A stretch of 64,000 bases of DNA from Verrucomicrobiaceae bacterium (GCA_027489965.1 JAIXZA010000006.1:53313-117312); one strand, 5' to 3'. Positions 34,766-45,121 are shown, numbered from the stretch's first letter. Made by a program: numbers and translations. Notes: a model not told the origin generated them from the letters alone.

Positions 34766-35015
34766 GTGAGCTTCGCGGTATACCGATGTGACGATAAAAG
34801 CCATCGCCACCTTTTTGAGCTTTGAGAAAATTCTCCAACTGTCGAGCTTCCTTCAGATTCATCTGGGCACTCGTCCAAACCAGATGCCAGGGGCCTCGAT
34901 GGCGCGTCCAAGTGGATATCCCTGTGTTGTGGTCGGTTAATCGCTTTTCGATATCCTCCGAAAGCCCAATGTAGAACCTATCTTGTTCATTTTTGATTAC
35001 ATAGACCTGATACAT
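34749..35015 (-). CDS. Small GIY-YIG nuclease-domain protein between tRNA copies
   Basis: An 88-residue single-domain GIY-YIG protein. The core reads YQVYVIKNEQDRFYIG, then SEDIEKRLTDHNTG and RHRGPWHLVW, and the likely catalytic glutamate is in KEARQLENFLK. Such standalone proteins include homing-type and repair nucleases. Its C-terminal tail RSSRSSGS and the TAA stop are encoded by the partial tRNA copy, the stop coming from the anticodon loop. The start ATG at 35015 lies just after the left border of repeat copy 2; the frame continues to 35057 through the hairpin. No Shine-Dalgarno sequence is visible. Confidence 0.8.
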   Translation of the reverse strand: MYQVYVIKNEQDRFYIGLSEDIEKRLTDHNTGISTWTRHRGPWHLVWTSAQMNLKEARQLENFLKAQKGGDGFYRHIGIPRSSRSSGS

Positions 35016-35022
35016 TGCAGGA

Positions 35023-35135
<113 letters not shown>

Positions 35136-35226
35136 GTCTGTTTGAGCTCGTAAGGTGGGACATGATGACAGAATGGCAACCTCTTTCTCTGATTCGTTTC
35201 AATGTCCGTTGGAAAGAACTGCGATT

Positions 35227-35264
35227 AGACAATGAGCGGCCCCCTTCGCTCATCTTCATTGTCT
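35227..35264. repeat. Inverted repeat upstream of the giant repeat-protein gene
   Basis: AGACAATGA (35227-35235) and TCATTGTCT (35256-35264) are perfect complements enclosing a smaller GAGCG/CGCTC pair. It lies about 80 bases upstream of the giant gene. A leader structure or operator is possible. Confidence 0.4.
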
Positions 35265-35343
35265 TATAGGACTTAGGTCCAATGGCAGAGTTAGCGCTGG
35301 GAAGGAATATTATTTTAGCAACACAAATAATAGACAATTCTGC

Positions 35344-38300
35344 ATGAAATCCTCCACAGCCCTCCTCACCCTCTTTGCATCGCTGCTTGCGGTCTCATCA
35401 CTGAATGCCGCCATCAATGTCACCATTGGAAACTTCACCTCGAGTTCAGGTGGATCTTTTGTAAATAGAACTTGGACGCCGATAAGCTCTCCCTCACGCA
35501 TCTCAGTGTCTGAGTTAGTGACCCAGCTTCAAAGTGGCAATGTGACCATCTCGACCTCAGGGGCTTTGGCCGAAGAAGGCGATATCGAAATCAGCTCGGC
35601 CATTGATATCAATCCACTACCTGCGGGCTCTTTTCGATCTCTGGTTTTGCAAGCACGCAATGACATCCGAGTGAATGGATCCATTTCTGATAGCAATCCA
35701 GCGACCTCTCAAAATCTGCAGCTTTTTCTCAACGCAGCTCTCACCAACGTTTCTGGTAGCGTCACCCTCTCTGCAAGCTTGGCTGTGGGGGGAAGCAACA
35801 TCACCATGAACTGCAACAATTTCACCAAAAGCCCTTCCATAGCGATCACAACTCTTGGCGGTGATATCGATCTGGCAGCAAGTGGAAGCGTTAACTTTGG
35901 CAGTGGCCCAGTCTCAACAGGCGGTGGAAATTTCCGTGTTTCTGGAGGCACGGCAGGACTCTTTAATTCGACGTTCACCACTTACGGCGGCGGTATCATC
36001 GTCGAAATGACGGAATCGAGTAATGTCGAAGTAGCTAGCGGCGCACTTGATGCATCAGGTGGTAGTGGTGATGGAACCGTTAGTATCAATGGATTTGGTG
36101 GTGGCATTTCCATTGCTTCAGGGGTGGCAGTCAAATCAGGCATTCGTGGCGCTATCAGCCTATCTTCGGGTTCAGCCACCGAAGATGTGATTATCAACGG
36201 AACGATGGATGCAGGATCGGGCGGCGTATCCATCCGCGCGCAAGATACCGTCCAAATCAATGCCGCGATCAATAGTATCGGAGCGGTTGTAGTCAGATCG
36301 GATGTCGACAGCAATGGCGCAGGTAATGTGGTCATCAACGCTCCTATTACCTCCACCGCATCACGCATTGATGCAGCGGGTGCTTTAATTTCGACCAACA
36401 GCGCAGCCATCCTCACAACGACCAATGCAGGAATAAATGGCAGTCTGACTCTTTCAAGTCAGGAAGGCCTAACTTTAGCGGGCAGTCTCCGCGCAGGCGG
36501 GTTGGTCCAGTTGCGGTCTGATAGCAACTCCAATAGCTCTGGAGTCTTTGCAATCACCGCACCTGCAATCTCAAGTGTGGATGGTGAAATTCGTATTCAG
36601 GGTGCCGGAGACATTGGATCTCCCATCAATACAGATGGTGCGGGCATTTCATTTATCACGAATGGCAACATGACGATCCGCAGCAGCGTCACCTCTAAAG
36701 GTGGCCTGATTTCTCTCACGGGCGCAGACACTGGCACGGTGACGCTTGCTGCCACAGCATCCCTGAATTCTGCAAGCACTTCAGGCACAGGCTCCGTGAG
36801 CCTAATGAAAAACAGCGGCAGCCTTGTCACAGTTGCAGGGTCTAGTCTTTTGGCAGGCTCTCTCGGCAGTGTAGAAATCCGCCAATTAGGATCTCCAGGG
36901 CCGCTGGCTATGAACTCTACGATTACTGGTGGATCATTGGGGGTAACGCTTGCCAGTGATTCGGATCTAATCGTGGACGGTCTGGTAAACTCATCTGGCC
37001 CGATCCTACTTCAGGCCAATCTTGACAATGCTAATGGTGGCAACCTGACCATTAGCAAGGCTGTCGCTTCATCGAATGCCATTGTCACTTTAAAAGGAGT
37101 CAATCTTCTACTGTCCCAAACAGTCAGCAGCTCACAGAAAATCATTTTCGAGCCTAGCGGTGAGGCTCTGGTCAATGCGGCAACGAATGGAAACGTCGAA
37201 CTCAAAAGCGGCATCACAAAGCCTGCCACAAATTCACTTGGAAACAGCGGAGGCATCACTCTCCTAGCACCAGCCATCTTAGAATTCCCGACATCTGCTG
37301 AGTCTCTCCGTCCAGTTTCCTTCACACAAAATGCTGGTGCCGAACTCCGCATGAAGCTGAGGTCTAGCAATCCGGCCATCCTGAATCGACTGATTACAGG
37401 AGCCATTCAATTTGGCGGCACCTTGACGATCAGCGCAGAGGCAGGTTCAACTTTAGCTCCGCCATCCAGCTTTAATCTCTTCGATTTCACCAGCATCACA
37501 GGAACGCATGCCACGATTCATTTCCCGCCGTTAGGTCCTACGATTGGGTGGAATCAATCCTTGCTTAGAACGACGGGCGTCTTGAGTCTGTTCTACATTC
37601 CGATCACTTCCGGCGGCACGCCTATCCTCGTTGATTTTCCAACTGGCGGAACACTCAATCAACCCATCAACTCCAATGGCGGAAACATTGCGATTCCAGG
37701 CACTGGCCAGCCATTGATCATCAATAGCGATGTCGTCTCTGGAGGTGGCCAAATCACCGTTACCCAGACTGGCCCCGGTGGGCTGACTTTAGGCGCAGGA
37801 GGCACCCTCAATGCCTCAGGGGGCAACGGTCGCGGCAGCGTCAGTCTAACCAATCAGGATGGTGACGTCACGACTGAACCAGGCTCTCTCATTAAGTCAG
37901 GAACCCTTGGCGGTGTTAACCTCCGCGCTATCGGACCCATGTCAGACATCTTTTCAGGCGGCAGGATTGAAGCCGGAACTCTAGGCACAAGCCTGATCGC
38001 AGGCGGCAATGTCAATGTCACAGGCGAAATCGTCTCGACAGGACCTGTTTACATCGAAGCGGATAAAGATGGCAATGGCAACGGCATGGTCACGATTGGT
38101 GCACCGATTACCAGTGCGCAAAACATCACCATTAAAGGTGCCACGATCAGCATCACGCATCCAGTCACGGCTACAGCGCCTGGAAAAGTCATCATTGATC
38201 CCGCACAGCTAGCCACCATCACTGGTATCATCACGGGCGATGTCGAACTGCGTGGAGGCCTCATCAAAGCTGGCCATGGTACACTTGGTAACAATGGAGG

Positions 38301-39972
38301 CATCACCCTGATTAGCCCGGCTGTTTTGGACTTCATCAATCCTTCAGATGTGCTGAGCCCAAGTTATTACACGCAGGCACCTGGATCAGAGCTGATCATC
38401 CATATTGCTGGCCCGAATTTAGGCCAATACAACCGCATCTCCAGCTCTGGCCCCATGCAGCTCGGAGGCAAGCTGACGGTCAAGCTAGTCGGCAACTATG
38501 CTCCTGCTGTCGGGGCCGTTTTTGACATTTTTGACTTCACCAGCATCAGCGGTGATTTCTCAAGCATCATCCTACCAGCACTTCGCAATGGCACAATGTG
38601 GGATACACGCCAATTAAAGATCGACGGCACACTCAGAGTCATCACCAGCCCACCAGCTGAAAATCAACAGATCCTGGTAACGAAAAATGCTTCGGTCATG
38701 ATCACCCTTAAAGCAGGCGGATTTACTGATCTCGGATTCACCGTTTTAAGCTTACCGACATCTGGGCTACTCAGCGGCACCAGCCCAAATCTGACTTACA
38801 CTCCTGCCCTTGATTTCGTGGGCGTAGATCGTTTCACTTATCGCACCTCCAGCCCAACAGGCAATCCGACTGTAGCGACCGTTGTTATCAGTGTCCTGCC
38901 TGCGATTAGTTCATTCACCAGAGGAACCTACTATGGTATCATCTCGGGACCTGACTTTGCCCATTCAGGCTCGTTTACCTTCACGGTAACAGCTTTAAAC
39001 ACCGTCACTGGGCGGATTATCTATGGTGATCAATCGCTGGCCTTCACGGGCAAATTTGATGTGAACGGCCAGATGGTCGCGATTATCAAGCGCACAGGCG
39101 GTTTGCCGCCCATCACACTTATTCTGAGCAAGAGCACGATCAATGGAGCCGTCGTGGTTTCTGGACGTATCATCGACGGAGATGTCATGGCCATCCTCGA
39201 AGGTGGCGGCCCCAGCTCCAATGGTGGCGGTAGCAATGGCGGCCTAATCACAGTCGGACGCTACACGATGAACATCTTCCCCAACCCTGAAGAATCGGGA
39301 CCGGCCTATCCACAGGGTATCGGCTACATGATATTGAGCGTCAGTAAAACAGGTGCGACCAGCGTGTCTGGAAGGATGCCAGATGGCGTATTCTTCACGA
39401 ACAGCACTTTCATCCAGAGTGATGGCTCCTGGCCTTTACACATTCGTCTCTACAGTGGCAGCGGTGCCTTCCAGGCAGTGGCTCGGTTTCTTGATGGGAC
39501 CATCGTGCGTGCCGTCAATTCGAAATGGTGGAAACCAGCCTTTAAAAACTGGAACACCGTCAAATCTCTTTACCCCTACTCCACCACTCTTTATCCAGGT
39601 GGATTCAATGCCAGCCCTTCATTGGAAGGCTGCCGCTATGTGGTGCCCAAGCTCCCTCTCGTGCTGACCCCAGCCACTCCAATCTCAGAAATTCGCATCA
39701 GCTTGACTGGTGGGAATTTACCTTCAGACATGAACTTCCCAGTTATATTCACCACCAATAATAGGGTCATCCCGTTGAGCAATTCACCGGAACGCATGAC
39801 AGCCTACTTTTACAGTGCTTCCGGACTCTGTGTCGGGAGATTCGTTCATCCTTTGACTGGAAAAACCGTCTCTATGACAGGAGCCATCAATCAGCGCTTG
39901 GGCAAATTTTACGGCTCCTTTGCTGGTAGCGCTGAAACCGGCAGTTGGATCATCGAACCCGCCACACCTTGA
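35344..39972 (+). CDS. Giant secreted beta-strand repeat protein, probable surface adhesin
   Basis: A 1542-residue protein with a signal peptide (LLTLFASLLAVSSLNAA). The body is a long run of short beta-strand repeats rich in Gly, Ser, Thr, Asn and Ile (GNVTI, GGVSI, GSVSL types), as in parallel beta-helix adhesins. A module at about residues 549-750 is repeated at about 898-1100 (ITLLAPAILEF against ITLISPAVLDF, FNLFDFTSITG against FDIFDFTSISG). Residues about 1105-1190 look like an Ig/cadherin-like domain (LTYTPALDFVGVDRFTYRT). The last 350 residues are a different beta-rich region. There is no autotransporter barrel or clear sorting tail, so the surface attachment is unknown. Confidence 0.75.
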   Translation: MKSSTALLTLFASLLAVSSLNAAINVTIGNFTSSSGGSFVNRTWTPISSPSRISVSELVTQLQSGNVTISTSGALAEEGDIEISSAIDINPLPAGSFRSLVLQARNDIRVNGSISDSNPATSQNLQLFLNAALTNVSGSVTLSASLAVGGSNITMNCNNFTKSPSIAITTLGGDIDLAASGSVNFGSGPVSTGGGNFRVSGGTAGLFNSTFTTYGGGIIVEMTESSNVEVASGALDASGGSGDGTVSINGFGGGISIASGVAVKSGIRGAISLSSGSATEDVIINGTMDAGSGGVSIRAQDTVQINAAINSIGAVVVRSDVDSNGAGNVVINAPITSTASRIDAAGALISTNSAAILTTTNAGINGSLTLSSQEGLTLAGSLRAGGLVQLRSDSNSNSSGVFAITAPAISSVDGEIRIQGAGDIGSPINTDGAGISFITNGNMTIRSSVTSKGGLISLTGADTGTVTLAATASLNSASTSGTGSVSLMKNSGSLVTVAGSSLLAGSLGSVEIRQLGSPGPLAMNSTITGGSLGVTLASDSDLIVDGLVNSSGPILLQANLDNANGGNLTISKAVASSNAIVTLKGVNLLLSQTVSSSQKIIFEPSGEALVNAATNGNVELKSGITKPATNSLGNSGGITLLAPAILEFPTSAESLRPVSFTQNAGAELRMKLRSSNPAILNRLITGAIQFGGTLTISAEAGSTLAPPSSFNLFDFTSITGTHATIHFPPLGPTIGWNQSLLRTTGVLSLFYIPITSGGTPILVDFPTGGTLNQPINSNGGNIAIPGTGQPLIINSDVVSGGGQITVTQTGPGGLTLGAGGTLNASGGNGRGSVSLTNQDGDVTTEPGSLIKSGTLGGVNLRAIGPMSDIFSGGRIEAGTLGTSLIAGGNVNVTGEIVSTGPVYIEADKDGNGNGMVTIGAPITSAQNITIKGATISITHPVTATAPGKVIIDPAQLATITGIITGDVELRGGLIKAGHGTLGNNGGITLISPAVLDFINPSDVLSPSYYTQAPGSELIIHIAGPNLGQYNRISSSGPMQLGGKLTVKLVGNYAPAVGAVFDIFDFTSISGDFSSIILPALRNGTMWDTRQLKIDGTLRVITSPPAENQQILVTKNASVMITLKAGGFTDLGFTVLSLPTSGLLSGTSPNLTYTPALDFVGVDRFTYRTSSPTGNPTVATVVISVLPAISSFTRGTYYGIISGPDFAHSGSFTFTVTALNTVTGRIIYGDQSLAFTGKFDVNGQMVAIIKRTGGLPPITLILSKSTINGAVVVSGRIIDGDVMAILEGGGPSSNGGGSNGGLITVGRYTMNIFPNPEESGPAYPQGIGYMILSVSKTGATSVSGRMPDGVFFTNSTFIQSDGSWPLHIRLYSGSGAFQAVARFLDGTIVRAVNSKWWKPAFKNWNTVKSLYPYSTTLYPGGFNASPSLEGCRYVVPKLPLVLTPATPISEIRISLTGGNLPSDMNFPVIFTTNNRVIPLSNSPERMTAYFYSASGLCVGRFVHPLTGKTVSMTGAINQRLGKFYGSFAGSAETGSWIIEPATP

Positions 39973-40015
39973 GACAAGTCTTGTCATTCTTCAGGCTCAG
40001 TGATTAGTCTGAGGA

Positions 40016-41434
40016 ATGAATTTTGCCAGAGTTCTACTATTCATCACTCTCACAGCCCAAGCGGTCACCACCGCACCGCCGAATATCGTGTTGGTCATGG
40101 CAGATGATCAGGGCTGGGGAGATATGGCTTACAAAGGACATCCTAACGTCAAGACACCCAACTTCGATGCCATGGCCAAGCAAGCTGTGCGCTTTGATCA
40201 GTTTCACTCCGCTGCTCCTGTCTGCTCTCCCACTCGCGGCAGTGTCATGACTGGGCGCACGCCCAATCGTTTTGGCTGCTTCTCTTGGGGACAGCCGATT
40301 CGACCGCAGGAAATCACGATTGCTCAGGCCCTGAAAGGCGCAGGATACCACACCGGACATTTTGGCTAATGGCATCTCGGCTCTGTACAAAAAGCCAGCT
40401 CTGTGTGTCCTGGGGCCTGTGGCTTTGAGGCATGGGCTTCGGCACCCAACTTCTTTGATCTGGATCCCATTCTCAGTGTGAATGGAAAAGCAACTCAGTT
40501 CAAAGGTGACAGCTCTGACGTCACCGCTGATCTGACCATTGATTTCATTCGTCAGTCAGTCGCCAAAAAAGAACCTTTCTTCACTGTCGTTTGGTTTGGT
40601 TCACCACACGCACCGCATCATGCTTTGGACTCTGACCGCGCGCTTTATAAAGGTTTACCAAAAGCTCAACAGCATTTCTATGGCGAGATCACCGCCATGG
40701 ATCGCGCATTTGGAAAACTCCGTCAAACTTTACGGGATCTGGAAGTGCAAGAGAATACTGTTCTGTGGTACTGCAGCGACAATGGAGCCCTGCCGAAGAT
40801 CGGTTCCTCCGGCGGTCGCCGTGGTAACAAGGGCACCATTTATGAGGGCGGACTCCTCGTGCCAGGCTTGTTTGAGTGGCCTGCTTTGACCCAGGAAGCT
40901 AAGGCAATCACCACGCCTTGCGTCACTTCAGACATCTTTCCCACCCTGCTAGACATCGCCAATGTTACCCTAAAGAAACAACACCCGCTTGATGGCATCA
41001 GCCTGTTGCCACTCATCCAAGGCGAAGTTAAAACACGCACGCAACCCATGGGCTTTTGGGATAACAAGGCCAAAGGTGTGGGGACTCCTTCGGCAGAATG
41101 GATGAAAGATCTTCTCGCATCTCAGCAACGGGGAGAAGAGCCCACAGACCCACTGCGCCTTGCAGCAGATGCTGGTAAAATCGGTAACCCCGTGCCGCTC
41201 AATAGTTTTCCCGGTCATGCCGCCTGGTTGGATTGGCCTTGGAAACTGCACCGTATCGAAGACAGGAAAACAGGTGATATTGCCTGGGAACTCTATGACC
41301 TCAGCACCGATCCAGACGAAAGCCGCGTCCTCTTTGCCGAGCAGCCGGATCGCGTACCACAGATGCAGGAAGCCCTGGAAAATTGGCTGGAAAGCGTGGC
41401 CCGTAGTTTTAATGGAGAAGATTACAAACCGTGA
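40016..41434 (+). pseudogene. Formylglycine sulfatase gene with an in-frame stop (TAA)
   Basis: One frame runs 40016-41434 (about 472 codons) with a single internal TAA at 40367-40369. The N-terminal part has [14 protein letters not shown] and the formylglycine motif [12 protein letters not shown], where the cysteine is converted in active enzymes. The stop replaces the lysine codon of the conserved GHFGKWHLG signature: the sequence is GHFG, stop, WHLG. After it the frame is clean, with VWFGSPHAPHH, NGALPKIGSSGGRRGNKGT and a full C-terminus. A single A-to-T change from AAA would explain it. The remaining frame is intact, so the loss is recent or a sequencing error. The N-terminus looks like a signal peptide ([16 protein letters not shown]). 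Confidence 0.8.
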
Positions 41435-41486
41435 TTCCATTGGGAATTCGCATTTATTCATCTTCATTCGACGTTTAAAGAATCCC

Positions 41487-42236
41487 ATGCGCTACGCCTT
41501 CTTCGATCTCGATCACACGCTTTTGCCCTTCGATACACAAGCGCTCTTTTGTAATTTCGTACTGCGTCGGCATCCTTGGCGCATCCTTCTGCATCTCTGG
41601 TTCATCCCCTATGCTCTTGGGCGTGTCGTGGGGCTTGTCAGCACGGCCACCACCAAGCGTGCCTTCCTTTCCTACCTAACCGGCATGAAACGCGCGCACC
41701 TCCGACATCTAGCGCGCGACTTTGCCCATGACTGCGTGGATACCTGGATCTACCCCGATCTTCGGGCGGAAATTCTGCGCCACAAACATCAGAATCGGAA
41801 GCTCGTACTCAATACCGCCAGCCCGGATTTTTATGCGCATGACATTGCCGAAGTGCTCGGCTTTGATGACTGTATCGCCACCCAATTTCAAATCGGTAAT
41901 GACGTAGCCATGCGCCCGCCAATCATCGGAACCAACAATAAGCGTGACGCCAAAATCAAAGCTATGAATGAAAGAATCCCAGGCGTGGCGGCACTAACTG
42001 AAGAGCAGCGCTTCCATTGCTGGTCTTACAGCGACAGCGCTGCCGACATTCCGCTTTTAGAATTCGTCGGTAACCGAGTGCTTGTGCATCCCAGTGGCAA
42101 ATTGCGTGCACATTTCCCTCAAGCAGATGTCACCGTCCTGACGCCGCCACGCCCTTATTGGGGCAAGGTGGGTGACATGCTTGCTGTCGTCCGGCAAATG
42201 CTTGGGCTCTACCCTATTCGTGGCCCCCATTGCTAA
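41487..42236 (+). CDS. HAD-superfamily hydrolase (phosphatase, subfamily IB)
   Basis: A 249-residue phosphatase with motif I FFDLDHTLLP, motif II region LVLNTASPDFYAHDIAEVLG, and the acidic motif YSDSAADIPLLEFVG. A cap of mainly hydrophobic helices lies between (WRILLHLWFIPYALGRVVG). The class includes phosphoserine phosphatase and phospholipid-phosphate enzymes; the substrate is unknown. The ATG at 41487 begins the domain; the frame reaches upstream over the sulfatase end. It converges on the ligase fusion with a 4-base overlap. Confidence 0.85.
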   Translation: MRYAFFDLDHTLLPFDTQALFCNFVLRRHPWRILLHLWFIPYALGRVVGLVSTATTKRAFLSYLTGMKRAHLRHLARDFAHDCVDTWIYPDLRAEILRHKHQNRKLVLNTASPDFYAHDIAEVLGFDDCIATQFQIGNDVAMRPPIIGTNNKRDAKIKAMNERIPGVAALTEEQRFHCWSYSDSAADIPLLEFVGNRVLVHPSGKLRAHFPQADVTVLTPPRPYWGKVGDMLAVVRQMLGLYPIRGPHC

Positions 42237-44941
42237 TCTGGAGACTTCAAGCCCGCCAGCTTTTGAGCATAGGCTAGGGTGTCGATCTCCTCAGGTCTCT
42301 TATCACGTCGAATCGCCTTGATCCGAGGAAAGCGAAGTGAAAGCCCACTGTCATGACGCTTGCTGGCTTGGATCGAATCAAAGGCGATCTCTAAAACCGT
42401 ATCCGGCACGACCGTCCTCACCCGTCCATTCTCACTCAGCGTATTCTGAGTGAAGTGCTCCGTCAGGCTTTCGATCTCGGCATCCGTCAGGCCGCTGTAG
42501 GCTTTGCCAATCACCCGCAGAGCCTGGGTTTCATCTCTCACCGCAAATGTGTAGTCACTGAGCACATGACTGCGCTTGCCATGACCTTGTTCAGCCTTCA
42601 CCACCACCACGTCTAAAGTAGCGAAGGCCTTCTTCAATTTAAGCCAGGACTTCCCGCGACGCCCTGGCGTGTAGGCACTTGCCGGGTCCTTCGCGATCAA
42701 ACCTTCATTGCCTCTGCGGCGAGCCGCTAAAAAAGCCACCTCGATCTCCTCTGCCGAGGCCACGCTTTGAACAGCAATGGCCACAATCCCCTCGGGTAGC
42801 TGTAAGCCTTCTAAAGACATTCGACGCTTAGACAGTGGTTGCTCCATCAAAGAAGTGCCATTGAGCCACAGCAGGTCAAAGACCACATAACGGACACTGA
42901 TATCGCTCGGCATAAAAAGGTCCGCCTGATCCCGCCGTCCCAATCTCTTTTGCAGATCAAAAAAGGTCAGCTTTTTCCCCTCAGCATAGGCAATGATCTC
43001 GCCATCCACGATCACCTCAGCGGCCATCTGTCTCATGGATTGAATGATCTCAGGAAATTGATCACTGATCAGCTTCGAATCCCGCGTGAAGATCCCAACC
43101 CGACCACCTGCCACATGCACTTGAGCTCGGATGCCATCATACTTGTCCTCCAGCCAGACCGGCCCTTCTTTAGCGGTATTCATGCGCTCCCAGATGTCTG
43201 CTGCCGTTTCCTCAGGCGAGGCCAGCATCACTTTGATCGGCGCAAAAGCTCTTGGAGCAACTTCATGTAGCTTGCCAGCTTTGGCCAAAACAGCCGTACG
43301 CCCCAAGTCACCGCACATCATCGCCGCCTCACGCACAGCCTCTGATTTCTGGTCAAAGGCCATCGCTACGGCTTCCTCGATCAATCCCTCTTTCGATCCC
43401 ATGCGCAGATCACTTGTCATCAACCGAACCAACCACGAGCCAGCTTCTGCGGATAGCCGGCTGAACTGATCACGCAGCAGGGCGACTCTGCCTACCTGAC
43501 TGCTAGTCTGACGTAAAAGATCAAAAAAAGCCGCCACCTCCAACATGGACCATGACACCGGAGCCAAAGACGCACGCTGCAAAACCAGGAACGCCGTGCG
43601 ACCCGCATCAGCCTGACTGCGGGAAATGGACCGATACTCCACATCTGAAACCCCGCTCAGTTCCTGCAAAGCTCGTCGAATCAGCGCCCAACCCGTATTC
43701 AAAGCTGATTCAGCTGCCGCAGGATCACTCGTCAGTCCGGAACAATAGCGCACCGCCAGCATCAAGTTCGCATCATCCAGCCCACGCAAATAGGACGATA
43801 ACAGCGACACCTTTTTTAACCTCGAAGACTCCGCCGCAGCTCGGGTACAAACCTGCATCCAGCCACTGAAGCCAGACACATCTACAGGAACTTCTGACGC
43901 AACCGTGCTCATTCCATCCGTGACCTGCACCTCGGGCTGAGCTCTCAGCAGCGAGAGCTCCATCTGATCCGATTTTTCCAACGTCCACGCCTCCACACCA
44001 CGAGCACGCAGATCCGCAGCGAACTGCTGCGTGTAACCATGTACCACATAAACGCGGCGCGGGTTCACCACATCCACCGTTTCCAGCAGTTCTGGATAAT
44101 CCGCGTGATCGCTCAGCGGAAACACCTCATCCACCTGATAGCGATACTTTGCCCCCGACTGCATCGCCCAGCCAGAGAACATCGCCGTGCGGCAAACCTT
44201 CAGTTTTTTGAGGGCCAGAGACTTGCCATGACTCGGTGGAAAGATCAGCACATGCCCCTTTGCCGTGGCGGCATCAAAGAGTCGATACTCAGGCAAATCT
44301 CCCAGCAATGACTTCACCGCCTCCGTCATCTCATAAACCGCCTTATGCAGCATGACTGGGTAACCCGCCGTACCCAGCGCACAAAGAATCTCCTGCGCCT
44401 TTCCCAGCGAGTATCCCAGCAGCACCGGGATGCCACCATCTTCCAGAGTCTCCTGCACAAACTTCAACAAATCTGCCACCACCTGATGCACCGGCGGAAA
44501 ACGAAATTGCGGCAGGCCAAAGGTCGTCTCCATGATCAAGGTATCAGCGCTCAGAAGCTCGCAGCGCTCAGAGCTCAAGCCTTGACGCAATTTGTAGTCG
44601 CCCGTATAAAGCAGCGTCGCCCCATCACTTTTCCGAGTGAGATGCAGCATCGCCGACCCAATAATGTGACCAGCAGGCAGCAGCCGCATTTCCCAGCCCT
44701 CCCACTCGTAAGCCGTGCGCAGAGTTAGAGCCTGAAACAGCCCATCCTTTTTCAGACCAAAACGCGCGCCCATCAATTGCAGCGTCAACTCCGAACAAAA
44801 CGTCCTCTGATGCCGCGCCACATGATCCGCATGAGCATGGGAAATAAACGCCCGCTCCACCCCAAAATGCGGATCCAGCCACAAATCCGCCTCAGGCACA
44901 TAAATGCCATGGCGATGAGTGACCGTGATCAGGGGCGGCAT
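42233..44941 (-). CDS. Fusion: metallo-beta-lactamase-fold exonuclease and ATP-dependent DNA ligase
   Basis: A 902-residue protein joining two enzymes. The first 340 residues are a metallo-beta-lactamase-fold nuclease with the metal motif SHAHADHVARH (about 34-44), an upstream LWLDPHFG and a GYSLGKAQEI block. The rest is an ATP-dependent DNA ligase: a helical N-terminal domain, then adenylation with active lysine at about 599 in LEDKYDGIRAQ, VDGEIIAY, and the C-terminal block ending VLEIAFDSIQASKRH. In many bacteria these are separate genes, ligase-associated exonuclease and ligase, often near an Lhr-type helicase. Here neither a helicase nor a phosphoesterase gene is adjacent. It probably acts in DNA repair. 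Confidence 0.88.
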   Translation of the reverse strand: MPPLITVTHRHGIYVPEADLWLDPHFGVERAFISHAHADHVARHQRTFCSELTLQLMGARFGLKKDGLFQALTLRTAYEWEGWEMRLLPAGHIIGSAMLHLTRKSDGATLLYTGDYKLRQGLSSERCELLSADTLIMETTFGLPQFRFPPVHQVVADLLKFVQETLEDGGIPVLLGYSLGKAQEILCALGTAGYPVMLHKAVYEMTEAVKSLLGDLPEYRLFDAATAKGHVLIFPPSHGKSLALKKLKVCRTAMFSGWAMQSGAKYRYQVDEVFPLSDHADYPELLETVDVVNPRRVYVVHGYTQQFAADLRARGVEAWTLEKSDQMELSLLRAQPEVQVTDGMSTVASEVPVDVSGFSGWMQVCTRAAAESSRLKKVSLLSSYLRGLDDANLMLAVRYCSGLTSDPAAAESALNTGWALIRRALQELSGVSDVEYRSISRSQADAGRTAFLVLQRASLAPVSWSMLEVAAFFDLLRQTSSQVGRVALLRDQFSRLSAEAGSWLVRLMTSDLRMGSKEGLIEEAVAMAFDQKSEAVREAAMMCGDLGRTAVLAKAGKLHEVAPRAFAPIKVMLASPEETAADIWERMNTAKEGPVWLEDKYDGIRAQVHVAGGRVGIFTRDSKLISDQFPEIIQSMRQMAAEVIVDGEIIAYAEGKKLTFFDLQKRLGRRDQADLFMPSDISVRYVVFDLLWLNGTSLMEQPLSKRRMSLEGLQLPEGIVAIAVQSVASAEEIEVAFLAARRRGNEGLIAKDPASAYTPGRRGKSWLKLKKAFATLDVVVVKAEQGHGKRSHVLSDYTFAVRDETQALRVIGKAYSGLTDAEIESLTEHFTQNTLSENGRVRTVVPDTVLEIAFDSIQASKRHDSGLSLRFPRIKAIRRDKRPEEIDTLAYAQKLAGLKSPD

Positions 44942-45069
44942 GAGTTAGTGAATACGATGCCGAAAGCGTGGCGGACCAAAAGAGAGAAATAGAGTTCCAA
45001 AGATTTATTGAGATTCAATCACAACAAATTTATGGAGTTAAGATTATTTTTTCGAAAGCGAGTTTAGTA

Positions 45070-45096
45070 TTGCCTTAAAGCTGAAGTTTTTATAAA
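45070..45096 (+). promoter_or_regulatory. Possible promoter of the small secreted protein
   Basis: TTGCCT (45070-45075) and TATAAA (45091-45096) with a 15-base spacer, in an AT-rich region, 25 bases upstream of the ATG at 45122. The short spacer makes this tentative. Confidence 0.35.
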
Positions 45097-45121
45097 ACAC
45101 GTTTTCCATTTTCAAAATCAT

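Noticed and set aside
34615-34911. 98-codon frame covering the partial tRNA and part of the GIY-YIG gene
   Set aside because: It is in a different frame from the nuclease motifs and passes through tRNA sequence.
40367-40369. Programmed readthrough of the sulfatase stop
   Set aside because: The codon is TAA; known recoding uses TGA or TAG, and no stimulatory structure is apparent.
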